This document shows positions 1 through 8,628 of a DNA stretch of 14,983 nt, piece after piece (the stretch's first letter is position 1; the number at the start of each line of letters is the position of its first letter). A program made the position numbers and the translations under genes. The notes below the pieces were generated by a model, which saw only the letters and a list, made by a program, of their open reading frames with translations, did no database searches and was not told the origin of the DNA. This DNA comes from a bacterium UBP6_UBA1177 (GTDB lineage: Bacteria > UBP6 > UBA1177), in contig DBYV01000037.1 of the NCBI GenBank assembly GCA_002310995.1, positions 1 to 14,983 of the forward strand. The letters run 5' to 3'.

Positions 1-3000
1 TCTTCGGAATGCCGCTTCAAATGTGACACGAACTTTGTTTACGAGAGAGATACAAACAAATGTGTCGGAGCTAAAAAGCCTGCCTACTGTACAGGCGATC
101 TTCCCGACAATACCGAGTGGTGGAATCCGGACGGTATCTTTATTCAGGAGTGGAAGTTGAATGAAACGACTTCCATCTGGCAGTGGCTTCCGGAGACAAA
201 TTATAAAGTCTTCGGTTATGAGGCTGATGAAAACGAATGCCGCTACAAATGCAAAGAAAACTATACTTGGGACGGAAACTCGATCTGTGTTGCTGACACG
301 CGCACTAGACCTTGCGAAGATCTGATCTCCAACGCTTCGTGGTGGAACGGCTCGATAACCCAGACATGGAACGGAAACGACTGGGTTCCGTCGTTAAAAG
401 GAATCTACAGCAGAAAAGCTGTTGAAAACGAATGCCGCTTCAAATGTTCTAACGGATACTTCTGGGACGGAGAAGGATGCGTAAGTCCGTGCTACGCATC
501 GACCAATCCGTGCAGCGGTGTTGCAAATTCAACCAGTGTCTGCAATGCGACAGGTCCTGCCGACTACACATGCGGATGCGCTGAAGGCTACTACTGGTGG
601 GATAACCAGGGCTGCATAGAAAGAAAGCCGGTTGCTCTCGGCAATATCTGCACGATCACGGAAGGTTGTTATGATACTGTAAATCAGATGGCATGCCCTG
701 CAGAGGGCGAAGATTTCTACGGTCAGCCTTCGCAGTATGCGGCAAAAGGAACCTGTGTCGCCCGGAGTTTCTCAGATAACAATTCCGTCGAAAACGAGCC
801 GACACTTCTCGACAACAACATAGGACTTGAGTGGCAGAAGAATTTCTCATCCGCTTTTGATTCACAGGAAACAGCACTTGAATACTGCGAAAATCTTGAA
901 TACGGCGGACATAGCGACTGGCGTCTGCCGACTCAGTATGAAATGATGACGGTTTTTGATTACTCTCAGCGCGATATAGTTATAAAACCGGCGTATACAG
1001 AATACTTTTACTGGACTTCCACCGTCATATCTGATGAAGACGGTGCTTTGGTCTGGTCATCAGGATACAAAAAATGGCTGCCTTCGAACTATACTTTTTA
1101 TGACGGCTACGCTGACTGCGGTCCAAATTGCGGATATGAAATTCCATCATATAAGTTTGCATTCTGTGTCCGTGGAAAAGAGCTGCCTGCCGCAGACTTT
1201 GTTGTTTCGAGCATAGAGGGCGATGAGATAGTTAAAGATAGGACGACCGGACTTATGTGGCAGAAAACAAGCACTGTAACTACCTGGAAAGATGCGCTTT
1301 CATACTGCGAAAATCTGGATTATGCCGGTTTCAGCGACTGGAGGCTGCCGAATACGAACGAATGGGCTTCCAACGACGATATATACAACCCGGCTCCGGT
1401 ATTTGAGTGGATCACCGGAGAAGGTGGCGGGTATTGGTTCTCTGCCGACACTCCTGTTTTGGTGGAAAATGAGACTTATTACTGGAGTGTTTCTATGCCG
1501 GCTTGGAATGCTTCGGAACCGCTTGCACCTATATTCAACATATCTTATAAAACCAACAGCGGCTATGAATTTAAAGTCAATGTCCGCTGTGTCCGCTCCG
1601 GTCTCTGCGGTGAAGGAGAGTTCTGGAACGGTTCCGAGTGCGTGACTCCGTGCAGCGCTTCTTCGTGCGGCGGAGGAACAGAGGCTGAATGCGTTTCCAC
1701 ATCTTATGATTCATATAAATGTGAATGCCATAATGCCGGAGCAGGATTTTTCTGGAACGGTTCGACCTCGACCTGCGTAAATCCGTGTGATACGGCATCC
1801 TGCGCAGATGTTCCGCATTCGACACACGAATGTATACCGACAGACTGGAACACTCACGCCTGCGGCTGCGAAAGCGGATACTTCTGGGACAACACTCAGT
1901 GCGTACCGCTGACTTTGGGCAGAATCTGCACCGGAAAGACCAGGTGCTCCGATAATTCAGGTGAAATAGTCTGCCCGGCAGAAGGTGAAGATTTCTTCGG
2001 TCAGGACTGGCAGTATGCAAGATTTGGATTCTGCGCTCCGAGAAGTTTCAGAACAGAGACTGTCGAAGGTGACCCGGTTATCATTGACGGCACTTTAGGG
2101 CTTGAATGGCAGCAACCACCGTATTCGACGGCGATGGATCAACTTGACTGGTATGATGCTGTCGATTACTGCAACAATTTGACTTACGCAGGGCACGACG
2201 ACTGGAGACTTCCGTCTGTAAAGGAGTTCTTCAGCCTGAAGTACAATCCGATTGACTGGGAGTTGGGACATGGTCGTGGTTTGTGGACATCGCAGGAAAG
2301 GGGTGAAGATTATGCCATAGTTGTATTTGACAGCTATTATGACAGCTACTATCAGTTAAGTATGCCAGGAAAAGATGGACTCTACGCAGCCCGCTGTGTC
2401 CGCGGAAACACAATTCCTGATGCTGATATGCATTCTTCTACAGTTACCTCAGGCGGCAGCAGCTATAGTATCGTCACCGATTCGACGACACGCCTTATCT
2501 GGCAGAAGAATCCCGAAGACAGCACAAAAACCTGGAAAAATGCTCTTTCATACTGCGAAAATCTTGAATACGCAGGCTTGAGCAACTGGCGACTTCCCAA
2601 CAATAATGAACTTATGTCGCTCATCAACAACAACGGCAGTTCAAATTTCCATGAAATATCTGGTGATTCGCGTAAGTTCTGGACATCATCTTCGCTTTAT
2701 GAGGCCAGCGGCAGTGCTTTTACACTAGATTCTTCCGGTAATGGAAATTTTGATAGCAAAACCGGAAAATATTATGCCGTCTGCGTCCACTCCGATGTCT
2801 GCAAAGAGGGCGAATTCTGGAACGGTTCAGCCTGCGTGAACCCGTGTGAGCCGAATCCGTGCGCAACTCTTGCAAATTCGACACACGAATGCACTGCAAC
2901 GGCATGGAACAACTACGAGTGCGGCTGTGACGACAATTTCTACTGGTGGGGCAAAGAGCAGGGCTGCCGCTCGCAGAGAAACAATTTGGGCGTGATCTGC

Positions 3001-4743
3001 ACAGGCTTGAAAAAGTGCTTCAACAATGCCGGCGAAATAGAGTGCCCGGTAGAAGAATCATATTTCTCTTTCTTCGGCCAGGATGCCAAGTATGCGGAAC
3101 TCGGCTCCTGCATTCCGCAAAATTTCTCTCTGGAAAATATAGCGGGTGATGATGTCGTGATCGACCACAACACAGGTCTTGAATGGCAGGCGACGATTTC
3201 AGAAAGATACGACGACTGGACTGAAGCACTGCTGGGATGCGCCAATCTGAACTACGCGGGAAAGAACGACTGGCGTCTTCCTACAAGAACGGAACTTCTG
3301 ACCATTTTCGACGCTTCCGGTACAAGCACTTATTTCTCGGAAACTAATGTTGTTTGGTCTTCGTCAATGGTAATAATGGGGAATTTGTTTGATATCTGGG
3401 CTGTAAGTTTTTCCAACGGTCAACCGTACCGGACTGGATACAAAAATCTGCTCAATTACCGCTGCGTCCGCGGCAACCTGCTGGCTGATGCTGATTTCAA
3501 CACGGCAACAATGCTCAACAGTGATGAAATCGTATTTGATTCGACGAACCATCTTTTCTGGCAGGGCGGTGCTGTGTATGATAGACCGCTCGGCAGAACA
3601 TGGCAGGAGGCTCTTTCACTCTGCGAAAATCTTGAATACGCAGGGTTGAACAACTGGCGCCTTCCCAACAGAAACGAGCTCCTCACCCTTCTTAACAATA
3701 AAAAAGAAAACACGCCCTCCTTATTCCCGCCGGCTCATACCAGCTTGACGTCAGGATTTTTCTGGTCATCATCGCCATCCGGCGATTCCAATCCGTCAGT
3801 TCTTGCCATAGATTTCTCCGAGCCGAGTATCTCATACGTTGCTAACGGCAGCTATGACAGAAACAACGTCATCTGCGTCCACTCCGATGTCTGTGAAGAC
3901 GGGAAATTCTGGAACAGCTCGGCCTGCGTGAACCCGTGCGATTCAAATCCGTGCGGCGGTGCGGAACATTCCGTATGTGTTCCGAAATCTCACAATACAT
4001 ACACCTGTGAATGCGACAATGCGGATAACGGATATTTCTGGAGCGGATCTGCCTGCGTAAACCCGTGCAATGCAAATCCGTGCGCTGCGGTCGAACACTG
4101 GAACGGAGACTGCACCCCGACCGGTTGGAACATACAGCAGTGCGGATGCGACGACGGATACGTATGGTACGGTTCTTCCTGCCACGATCTTTCTACCCCT
4201 GCCGATCCGAATTACAACGATACCTACGGAACGCTTGAACTTAATTTCTATAATTCAATAAACCAGTCGGGATCTTATGAGAATATACTATACAGTGCTT
4301 TCGCTATTGGAACTTATGGAAATAAAGAAGCGGATGTTTTTGAACCGACCCTTGTATCGCGAGCTTCTTACTATGACGGAGGAACCGGCTCAACAGGTGT
4401 CTCTGTCCTACAACAGCCATATTACGGAGATATGAGTGGACTGTGGGTCCAACTTAATATTCCGGAAGAATTTGCGACTGTCGGAGAACACACTTTTTCC
4501 GTGCTGAATGAAGACACCAGCATTTCACCGTTCAGAATTTTCCTCTACTATCATAATGGATCTGTCCCTTCCTGTTATTATGCTTTCGGCGAAGGCTCAA
4601 TCAATATTTCTGAAATCGGCGATATCACAAATAACGGCAGTCTCGCGTTTACAGGCCATGTGACTCTCTACAGCCCGAAAAATTACCACGGCGCAGATAT
4701 ATCGTCCATGCTTGACCTTCCGGTCTGTGACTCTGTGTTGTAG
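1..4743 (+). CDS. Giant modular Cys/Trp-rich protein with EGF-like modules and six Lcl/DUF1566 domains (5' end missing)
   Basis: The reading frame is open from base 1, so the ATG at 157 is internal and the real start is upstream. 1580 residues are visible, ending at tandem TAG TAG stops. Order: two to three Trp/Cys 'WN' modules (1-486), an EGF-like Cys module (487-610), then three cassettes (637-1608, 1915-2802, 2986-3894) separated by one or two EGF-like modules, then a C-terminal domain of about 180 residues (4190-4740) with no recognised family. Each cassette has a Cys header and two Lcl C-terminal (DUF1566) domains, recognised by 'GLEWQ' or 'LMWQK', then 'W..AL.YC.NL.YAG', 'DWRLP', 'WTSS' and a final 'RCVR' or 'VCVH'. 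The family occurs in adhesins such as the Legionella collagen-like protein. The neighbouring paralogue starts as a lipoprotein, so this one probably does too and is probably on the surface; both points are inference. Binding partner unknown. Confidence 0.85.
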   Translation, partial: SSECRFKCDTNFVYERDTNKCVGAKKPAYCTGDLPDNTEWWNPDGIFIQEWKLNETTSIWQWLPETNYKVFGYEADENECRYKCKENYTWDGNSICVADTRTRPCEDLISNASWWNGSITQTWNGNDWVPSLKGIYSRKAVENECRFKCSNGYFWDGEGCVSPCYASTNPCSGVANSTSVCNATGPADYTCGCAEGYYWWDNQGCIERKPVALGNICTITEGCYDTVNQMACPAEGEDFYGQPSQYAAKGTCVARSFSDNNSVENEPTLLDNNIGLEWQKNFSSAFDSQETALEYCENLEYGGHSDWRLPTQYEMMTVFDYSQRDIVIKPAYTEYFYWTSTVISDEDGALVWSSGYKKWLPSNYTFYDGYADCGPNCGYEIPSYKFAFCVRGKELPAADFVVSSIEGDEIVKDRTTGLMWQKTSTVTTWKDALSYCENLDYAGFSDWRLPNTNEWASNDDIYNPAPVFEWITGEGGGYWFSADTPVLVENETYYWSVSMPAWNASEPLAPIFNISYKTNSGYEFKVNVRCVRSGLCGEGEFWNGSECVTPCSASSCGGGTEAECVSTSYDSYKCECHNAGAGFFWNGSTSTCVNPCDTASCADVPHSTHECIPTDWNTHACGCESGYFWDNTQCVPLTLGRICTGKTRCSDNSGEIVCPAEGEDFFGQDWQYARFGFCAPRSFRTETVEGDPVIIDGTLGLEWQQPPYSTAMDQLDWYDAVDYCNNLTYAGHDDWRLPSVKEFFSLKYNPIDWELGHGRGLWTSQERGEDYAIVVFDSYYDSYYQLSMPGKDGLYAARCVRGNTIPDADMHSSTVTSGGSSYSIVTDSTTRLIWQKNPEDSTKTWKNALSYCENLEYAGLSNWRLPNNNELMSLINNNGSSNFHEISGDSRKFWTSSSLYEASGSAFTLDSSGNGNFDSKTGKYYAVCVHSDVCKEGEFWNGSACVNPCEPNPCATLANSTHECTATAWNNYECGCDDNFYWWGKEQGCRSQRNNLGVICTGLKKCFNNAGEIECPVEESYFSFFGQDAKYAELGSCIPQNFSLENIAGDDVVIDHNTGLEWQATISERYDDWTEALLGCANLNYAGKNDWRLPTRTELLTIFDASGTSTYFSETNVVWSSSMVIMGNLFDIWAVSFSNGQPYRTGYKNLLNYRCVRGNLLADADFNTATMLNSDEIVFDSTNHLFWQGGAVYDRPLGRTWQEALSLCENLEYAGLNNWRLPNRNELLTLLNNKKENTPSLFPPAHTSLTSGFFWSSSPSGDSNPSVLAIDFSEPSISYVANGSYDRNNVICVHSDVCEDGKFWNSSACVNPCDSNPCGGAEHSVCVPKSHNTYTCECDNADNGYFWSGSACVNPCNANPCAAVEHWNGDCTPTGWNIQQCGCDDGYVWYGSSCHDLSTPADPNYNDTYGTLELNFYNSINQSGSYENILYSAFAIGTYGNKEADVFEPTLVSRASYYDGGTGSTGVSVLQQPYYGDMSGLWVQLNIPEEFATVGEHTFSVLNEDTSISPFRIFLYYHNGSVPSCYYAFGEGSINISEIGDITNNGSLAFTGHVTLYSPKNYHGADISSMLDLPVCDSVL
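637..1608 (+). repeat. Cassette 1: Cys header plus two Lcl/DUF1566 domains
   Basis: First of three in-frame copies of a 0.9-1.0 kb coding unit. It begins with the header 'LGNIC', then 'CPAEGEDFYGQ' and 'QYAAKG.C', followed by two WRLP-containing domains with their 'DWRLP' codons near 916 and 1337. The second domain lacks the usual 'WTSS' and has 'YWFSAD' instead. The unit closes with a Cys motif ('RCVRSGLC') that leads straight into the next EGF-like module. Confidence 0.8.
1915..2802 (+). repeat. Cassette 2: Cys header plus two Lcl/DUF1566 domains
   Basis: Second in-frame copy of the unit. The header reads 'LGRICTG', then 'CPAEGEDFFGQDWQYA'. The two domains have their WRLP motifs near 2200 and 2585. 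It ends with 'VCVHSDVC' and is followed by an EGF-like module. The text near 2550 ('SYCENLEYAG') is almost identical to the matching site in the other cassettes, which indicates duplication rather than convergence. Confidence 0.8.
2986..3894 (+). repeat. Cassette 3: Cys header plus two Lcl/DUF1566 domains
   Basis: Third in-frame copy. The header starts 'LGVICTGLKKC' and contains 'CPVEESYFSFFGQD', which has a few extra residues compared with the 'AEGEDFFGQD' of its sisters. The two WRLP motifs are near 3270 and 3651. It ends with 'VCVHSDVC', as cassette 2 does, and is followed by two EGF-like modules. Confidence 0.8.
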
Positions 4744-4759
4744 TAGTGGGAAACTAGGG

Positions 4760-4798
4760 AATCTTTTCTTGCAAGTCGGCACGAAAAGATTGTTTTTC
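4760..4798 (+). terminator. Intrinsic terminator of the giant + strand gene
   Basis: AATCTTTTC (4760-4768) pairs with GAAAAGATT (4783-4791) in a 9-bp stem. After one mismatch, an inner TGC/GCA pair leaves a 6-nt loop. GTTTTTC follows at once. It lies 17 bases past the stop. On the opposite strand no T run follows the stem, so it fits termination of the + gene better than of the convergent - gene. Confidence 0.7.
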
Positions 4799-4818
4799 AG
4801 GTGGAGTGTGGTTTTGTT

Positions 4819-5733
4819 TTAATTGCTGTTTCTGACGCAGCGGACGGATTTCGAGAATGTCTTGAGATTTCCGAGACCGAAAGTTCCGGTAATGGAATCA
4901 AGAGTCACGCCAGACGTTGGAGTTGTCGGTAAGTAAGAGGATGTCCAGAAATGGTCGTCTTCAGGCATATCGGGGAAATCGGATGCCGGTTGGTAAAGAT
5001 CAAATTTTACAAGAGACGCAAGTTCGTTTCTGTTCGGCAGTCTCCAGTCGGAATATCCGGCATATTCAAGGTCTTCACAGTATTCGAGAGCCTCTTGCCA
5101 GGTTTTCGTCTCGATAGTTTTTTGCCACATAAGCCCTGCCACGGAATCAATAACTACATCGTCATCGTCGTCGCCCAATGTGGAAGTTGTGAAAGATCCT
5201 GTCGGCAGTTCATCGCCCCAGACGCATACGACATTGTACTGATTTGTTTTGAGATACTCTTCGTCGCGGTGGATGGAGCCGTAATAAACGTCCGCCGTAA
5301 TTGCCGTGTCAGTATCTTCCGAAGCTTCTTTTGATGTCCACATACGGGCCAGCTGATCCGACGGCATATTCGTGAAGTATTCTCCGTTCAAAGCGAGATT
5401 GCGCTTGCTGCTGTCTATGATTGTAAGAAATTCATGCGGTGCGGGGAGACGCCAGCCGGTATGTCCTCCGTATACGAGACCGCTGCAGTAGTCCCTGGCA
5501 TTTTCCCACGTGTATTTCTGGCTCGGAGCGGCCTGCTGCCATTCAAGACCGGTGTTGTTGTCAACAATGATGTTCTGGCCTGCAACGGTTCTGAGCCTAA
5601 AGCTTTTCGGTGTACATTTTCCGAGTGCCGCATACTGCGCATCCTGACCGTAGAAATCTTCTCCTTCTGCCGGGCAGCTGATTTCTGCGGAGTTATTGTA
5701 GCACTTGTTCTGGCCTGTGCATATATTGCCTAA
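4819..5733 (-). repeat. Cassette 4 (inverted): Cys header plus two Lcl/DUF1566 domains
   Basis: Opposite-strand copy of the unit found three times in the neighbouring gene. The header 'LGNICTGQNKC' and 'CPAEGEDFYGQDAQYAALG' match it closely, and both domains keep 'GLEWQ' or 'LMWQK' and 'WRLP'. Together with the copies at 637-3894 it forms inverted repeats on either side of the terminator region. Confidence 0.8.
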
Positions 5734-7380
5734 TGAAAGAGGCTTTTTATCTGTGCATCCGATGTCGTCCCACCAGTAAAATCCTTCTTCGCATACACAT
5801 GTCTGCTTGTTCGCTCCTTTCGAAATGCATACACCTGTTGAATTGGGTATCTCGCAGGTTTTGGGATAGCATGGATCGTCAATGCATGCGGTTCCGTCCC
5901 AGAAGTAATTGTCTTTGCATTTGAATCTGCATTCGGATGTGCTTGGGGAAGCGTTGAATTTGCCTGTAGTATCCGGGGTCCATGCATTGTTCTTCCATGT
6001 CTGGGTGATACTTGATGTCGTGTTCCAGACTGCATTTTCAGGCAGAATACCAGTGCAGCTTACAGTTTTTTTGTCGGATATGCAGTACGGATTTTCCCAA
6101 TGGAAATCTTCATCACACTGGAACGTGCAGGGCGTTGCCCCGGGATTCTTGTTATATGTTCCTAACGTGCTGGGAGACCACACGGAACCGGTCCATGTCT
6201 GTGATACGGTAGAGCCGTTGTTCCAGAATGCATGGACTGGAAGTCCGGTACATTCTGAGATTCTGGAGCTCGGAACACAAACGGAATTTTCCCATGAATA
6301 GTTGGTTTTACACTTGTATCTGCACTCGGTAGTGCTTGATGTCTCGCTGTAAATACTTTCGTTGGTAGGCAGCCATTCCGTACCGTTCCATGTCTGAGTG
6401 ACGTTTGCAACGATGTTCCATGCAGCGTTTTCGGCAAGTCCGATGCATTGCGAAACTTTGGTATTTGCGTCGCAAGTCAGCGTGGAATCGTTCCAGGTAT
6501 AGTTTTCTTCACATTCACAGCTGTATTTGTCCCAGTTTAAAGCCTTGCAGAGCCCTGTCGAGTTCGCAATGTTGCAGATGCCTTCGGTGCATGGTGTCAC
6601 ACACTTGTCATCGTGATAATAGTGGCCCTCGTTGCATTTGAATCTGCATTGACTGGTGCTAGGGGAGATGTTGTAGTATCCTTTGGTGTCAGGAGTCCAT
6701 GAATAGCCGTTCCATGTCTGTGTGATTGATGAAACAGTGTTCCAGCTTGCATTTTCCGGAAGTCCTGTGCAGTTTTCCGTTTTTTTGACTCCGCTGCAGG
6801 AAGTCCCGTTCCAGTCGTAGTTTTCATTACATACAAAATGGCATTCGGTTGTGCTCGGAGTCGTGTCGTACACACCTGTGTTGTCAGGAACCCATGTTTC
6901 ACCGTTCCAAACCTGGGTGATCTGCGAAACAGTGTTCCATTTAGCGTAGGACGGAAGGTTGTTGCAGTAGTTGTTTCTGGAATCTGCGTCGCAGGTTTTT
7001 GTCTGGCTGTTCCAGGTATAATTCGTTTTGCATTCACACTCGAAATCGGTTTCGTCTTCGGTTATAGTGCATATTCCGGTAGCGTTCGCTATGCTTGGGC
7101 ACGGGTTCGGGTTGCACGCGGAAGGAGTGTCGTCATCAGGTTCTTCCGGAAATCCTCCGCCTTTGGAACAGTCCCTTATGCAGATGTCGTACCTTTTGTC
7201 ACAGATCAAATCTTCATCACAGGTTTTGTCAGGATAACATCTGGTGTAAATGGCGCCGCGTATTTCTTCTTTTCCTTCATCTTCCGCAATATCGTATATC
7301 GAATCGGATTTTTTCTTTCCGCAGCCGGCCATCACGAACAAAATACCGAGAAACATCAGACATAAGAAAATTTTTTTCAT
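4819..7380 (-). CDS. Modular lipoprotein: five WN modules, EGF-like modules and two Lcl/DUF1566 domains
   Basis: Complete 853-aa protein. The ATG at 7380 is preceded by GGAG (7387-7390) at 6-nt spacing; an in-frame TTG further up overlaps this site and is unlikely. Residues 1-20 form a lipoprotein signal (basic MKK, hydrophobic core, 'VMAGC' with lipidated Cys20), followed by GKKK. Then come an acidic linker, an EGF-like module (about 89-130), WN modules at about 139-195, 204-263, 312-368, 377-433 and 442-499, further EGF-like modules (about 264-303 and 504-542), and one cassette (550-853) with WRLP motifs near 643 and 780. It is a clear paralogue of the convergent gene but ends right after the second Lcl domain, with no extra C-terminal domain. 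Probably an outer-membrane-anchored surface protein with a binding role; the ligand is unknown. No enzyme motif seen. Confidence 0.87.
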   Translation of the reverse strand: MKKIFLCLMFLGILFVMAGCGKKKSDSIYDIAEDEGKEEIRGAIYTRCYPDKTCDEDLICDKRYDICIRDCSKGGGFPEEPDDDTPSACNPNPCPSIANATGICTITEDETDFECECKTNYTWNSQTKTCDADSRNNYCNNLPSYAKWNTVSQITQVWNGETWVPDNTGVYDTTPSTTECHFVCNENYDWNGTSCSGVKKTENCTGLPENASWNTVSSITQTWNGYSWTPDTKGYYNISPSTSQCRFKCNEGHYYHDDKCVTPCTEGICNIANSTGLCKALNWDKYSCECEENYTWNDSTLTCDANTKVSQCIGLAENAAWNIVANVTQTWNGTEWLPTNESIYSETSSTTECRYKCKTNYSWENSVCVPSSRISECTGLPVHAFWNNGSTVSQTWTGSVWSPSTLGTYNKNPGATPCTFQCDEDFHWENPYCISDKKTVSCTGILPENAVWNTTSSITQTWKNNAWTPDTTGKFNASPSTSECRFKCKDNYFWDGTACIDDPCYPKTCEIPNSTGVCISKGANKQTCVCEEGFYWWDDIGCTDKKPLSLGNICTGQNKCYNNSAEISCPAEGEDFYGQDAQYAALGKCTPKSFRLRTVAGQNIIVDNNTGLEWQQAAPSQKYTWENARDYCSGLVYGGHTGWRLPAPHEFLTIIDSSKRNLALNGEYFTNMPSDQLARMWTSKEASEDTDTAITADVYYGSIHRDEEYLKTNQYNVVCVWGDELPTGSFTTSTLGDDDDDVVIDSVAGLMWQKTIETKTWQEALEYCEDLEYAGYSDWRLPNRNELASLVKFDLYQPASDFPDMPEDDHFWTSSYLPTTPTSGVTLDSITGTFGLGNLKTFSKSVRCVRNSN
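5881..6969 (-). repeat. Array of five Trp/Cys-rich 'WN' modules, interrupted by one EGF-like module
   Basis: Codes residues 138-500 of the - strand lipoprotein. Each module of about 58 residues has a Cys followed by 'LPENA.WN', then 'ITQTWNG' or similar, 'W.PDT.G.Y', 'STTEC.F.C' and a closing 'NY.W....C'. Three modules end near a Cys-Asp/Ser linker. Two or three related modules open the visible part of the + gene (1-486). I do not recognise a named family; the four or so Cys per unit suggest disulphide bonds outside the cytoplasm. Confidence 0.75.
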
Positions 7381-7414
7381 TTTTGTCTCCGAACACAAAA
7401 AATAACAAAACTTT

Positions 7415-7442
7415 ATGATACAATCCTCAAACTAAAAGACAA
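7415..7442 (-). promoter_or_regulatory. Candidate sigma70-type promoter of the modular lipoprotein gene
   Basis: Read on the - strand: TTGTCT (7442-7437), a 16-nt spacer, then TATCAT (7420-7415). The boxes match the consensus at 4/6 and 5/6. Transcription would begin about 25-30 bases before the ATG at 7380. Only the match to consensus supports it. Confidence 0.45.
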
Positions 7443-7474
7443 ATTTTAGGCTGAACTTTCCGCAGAACTGAAAA

Positions 7475-7490
7475 TAATTTTGCAAAATTA
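7475..7490. promoter_or_regulatory. Perfect 16-bp palindrome in the divergent control region
   Basis: TAATTTTGCAAAATTA reads the same on both strands. It lies between the divergent lipoprotein and rodA genes, about 30 bases upstream of the candidate -10 of the lipoprotein gene's -35 box and 10 bases upstream of the likely rodA -10. That makes it a possible operator for a dimeric regulator. It is A/T-rich, so chance cannot be excluded. Confidence 0.35.
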
Positions 7491-7499
7491 CACGAAAAC

Positions 7500-7505
7500 T
7501 ATATA
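7500..7505 (+). promoter_or_regulatory. Possible -10 box of rodA
   Basis: TATATA lies 32 bases before the rodA TTG start, a position where a -10 would give a leader of about 25 bases. No good -35 is seen at 16-18 bp; the best nearby is TTTTGC, which is poor. The 16-bp palindrome occupies the -35 area, which would suit regulation there. Confidence 0.3.
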
Positions 7506-7537
7506 TCCGCATACAAGTTTTTTGTTTGGAGTCAGGT

Positions 7538-8626
7538 TTGCCGAAAAAAAAGATAGACATTCTTTTGATTCTTCCGCTTGCCGCAATACTTTTTTTAGGT
7601 CTTCTTTCGCTTAGCAGCGCGCTGATATCGAAGTTCTACATTCAGCTTATCTGGGTAGTTCTCGCCGCAGGGGTTTTTATTGCAACTTCATATTCAGATC
7701 TCCGTCTTTTTGAACGTGTTGCAATTCCGATGTATTTTGCAAACGTGATTCTTCTCGTTCTTGTGCTTCTCATCGGAAAGACAAGCGGAGGTGCTCAGAG
7801 ATGGCTCGATATCGGTTTTATGAACTTTCAGGTTAGTGAGTTAACGAAAATTTCTGTAATATTATTCATAGCTTACCAATTTAACCTTAAGCCGACTCTT
7901 GAAGACGGCTACAACCTTCTTGATATTCTGCCGGAAGCATTCGGCATATTTATTCCTGTTTTTCTTATCTACAAAGAACCAGATTTGGGGACTGCTATTC
8001 TTGTCGGCGCGGTTTCGTGCGCAATGATACTTTCAACCAAAATCAACCGCAGATGGCTTATAGGTGTTCTGCTTTTTGTTGTTATTTCGGCACCTATTCT
8101 TTGGATGTGGGGGCTTCACGATTATCAGAAAACGCGTGTTATTTCGCTTGTTACGATGCTTTTGGGTGAAGAGTCGCAGGAGCTGAGTCAGACTTCGCAG
8201 TACCACATCAAGCAGTCAATAATCGCGGTCGGTAGCGGCAGACTTCGCGGCAAGGGATACAACCGAGGCACACAGAACATGTTGCGTTTTATTCCTGAGC
8301 ACCACACTGACTTCATTTTTTCGGTTTATGCTGAGGAATTCGGTTTTCTGGGCGTTGCGCTCCTTCTTTCTCTCTATTTCCTGCTTTTAGTCAGGATTCT
8401 CATGCTTGTCGGGAAGGTCAAAGACAAGTTTTCGGCGCTTATTCTTGTCGGTTCCTGTGCTCACATCTGGTTGCAGGTGCTTGTAAATATCGGCATGGTC
8501 ACAGGAGTTCTGCCCGTTGTCGGCATTCCTCTGCCATGGTTTTCATACGGCGGAAGTTCGCTGATTTTCAATATGATGCTTGTCGGTCTGGTGCATAACG
8601 TCAGTTTACATCGATGTTATGTTTAA
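7538..8626 (+). CDS. rodA: RodA-type peptidoglycan polymerase (SEDS family)
   Basis: 362-aa multi-spanning membrane protein of the SEDS family (RodA/FtsW/SpoVE), which polymerises lipid II into glycan strands during wall growth together with a class B penicillin-binding protein. Seen: 'GGAQRWLDIG' (84-93), 'SELTK' with the conserved Glu101/Lys104, 'KEPDLGTAIL' (146-155), 'RFIPEHHTDFIF' with Asp258 (the Asp taken as catalytic in characterised RodA), and 'GVLPVVGIPLP' with 'FSYGGSS' near the end. The 'FIPE.HTDFIFSVYAEE' form and a length near E. coli RodA (370 aa) favour RodA over FtsW. The start is TTG at 7538: GGAG (7528-7531) sits 6 nt upstream, and the TTG at 7526 overlaps that site. No mreBCD or PBP2 gene is next to it in this window. 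Confidence 0.9.
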   Translation: MPKKKIDILLILPLAAILFLGLLSLSSALISKFYIQLIWVVLAAGVFIATSYSDLRLFERVAIPMYFANVILLVLVLLIGKTSGGAQRWLDIGFMNFQVSELTKISVILFIAYQFNLKPTLEDGYNLLDILPEAFGIFIPVFLIYKEPDLGTAILVGAVSCAMILSTKINRRWLIGVLLFVVISAPILWMWGLHDYQKTRVISLVTMLLGEESQELSQTSQYHIKQSIIAVGSGRLRGKGYNRGTQNMLRFIPEHHTDFIFSVYAEEFGFLGVALLLSLYFLLLVRILMLVGKVKDKFSALILVGSCAHIWLQVLVNIGMVTGVLPVVGIPLPWFSYGGSSLIFNMMLVGLVHNVSLHRCYV

Positions 8627-8628
8627 TC

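Noticed and set aside
157..159. ATG as the start of the giant + strand gene
   Set aside because: The frame is open to base 1 and upstream codons encode the same module type ('SSECRFKC', 'LPDNTEWWN'). No ribosome binding site or signal peptide is at this ATG.
7396..7398. TTG (- strand) as the start of the modular lipoprotein
   Set aside because: It lies upstream of and overlaps the ribosome binding site area that serves the ATG at 7380, and would put six extra residues before a normal lipoprotein signal.
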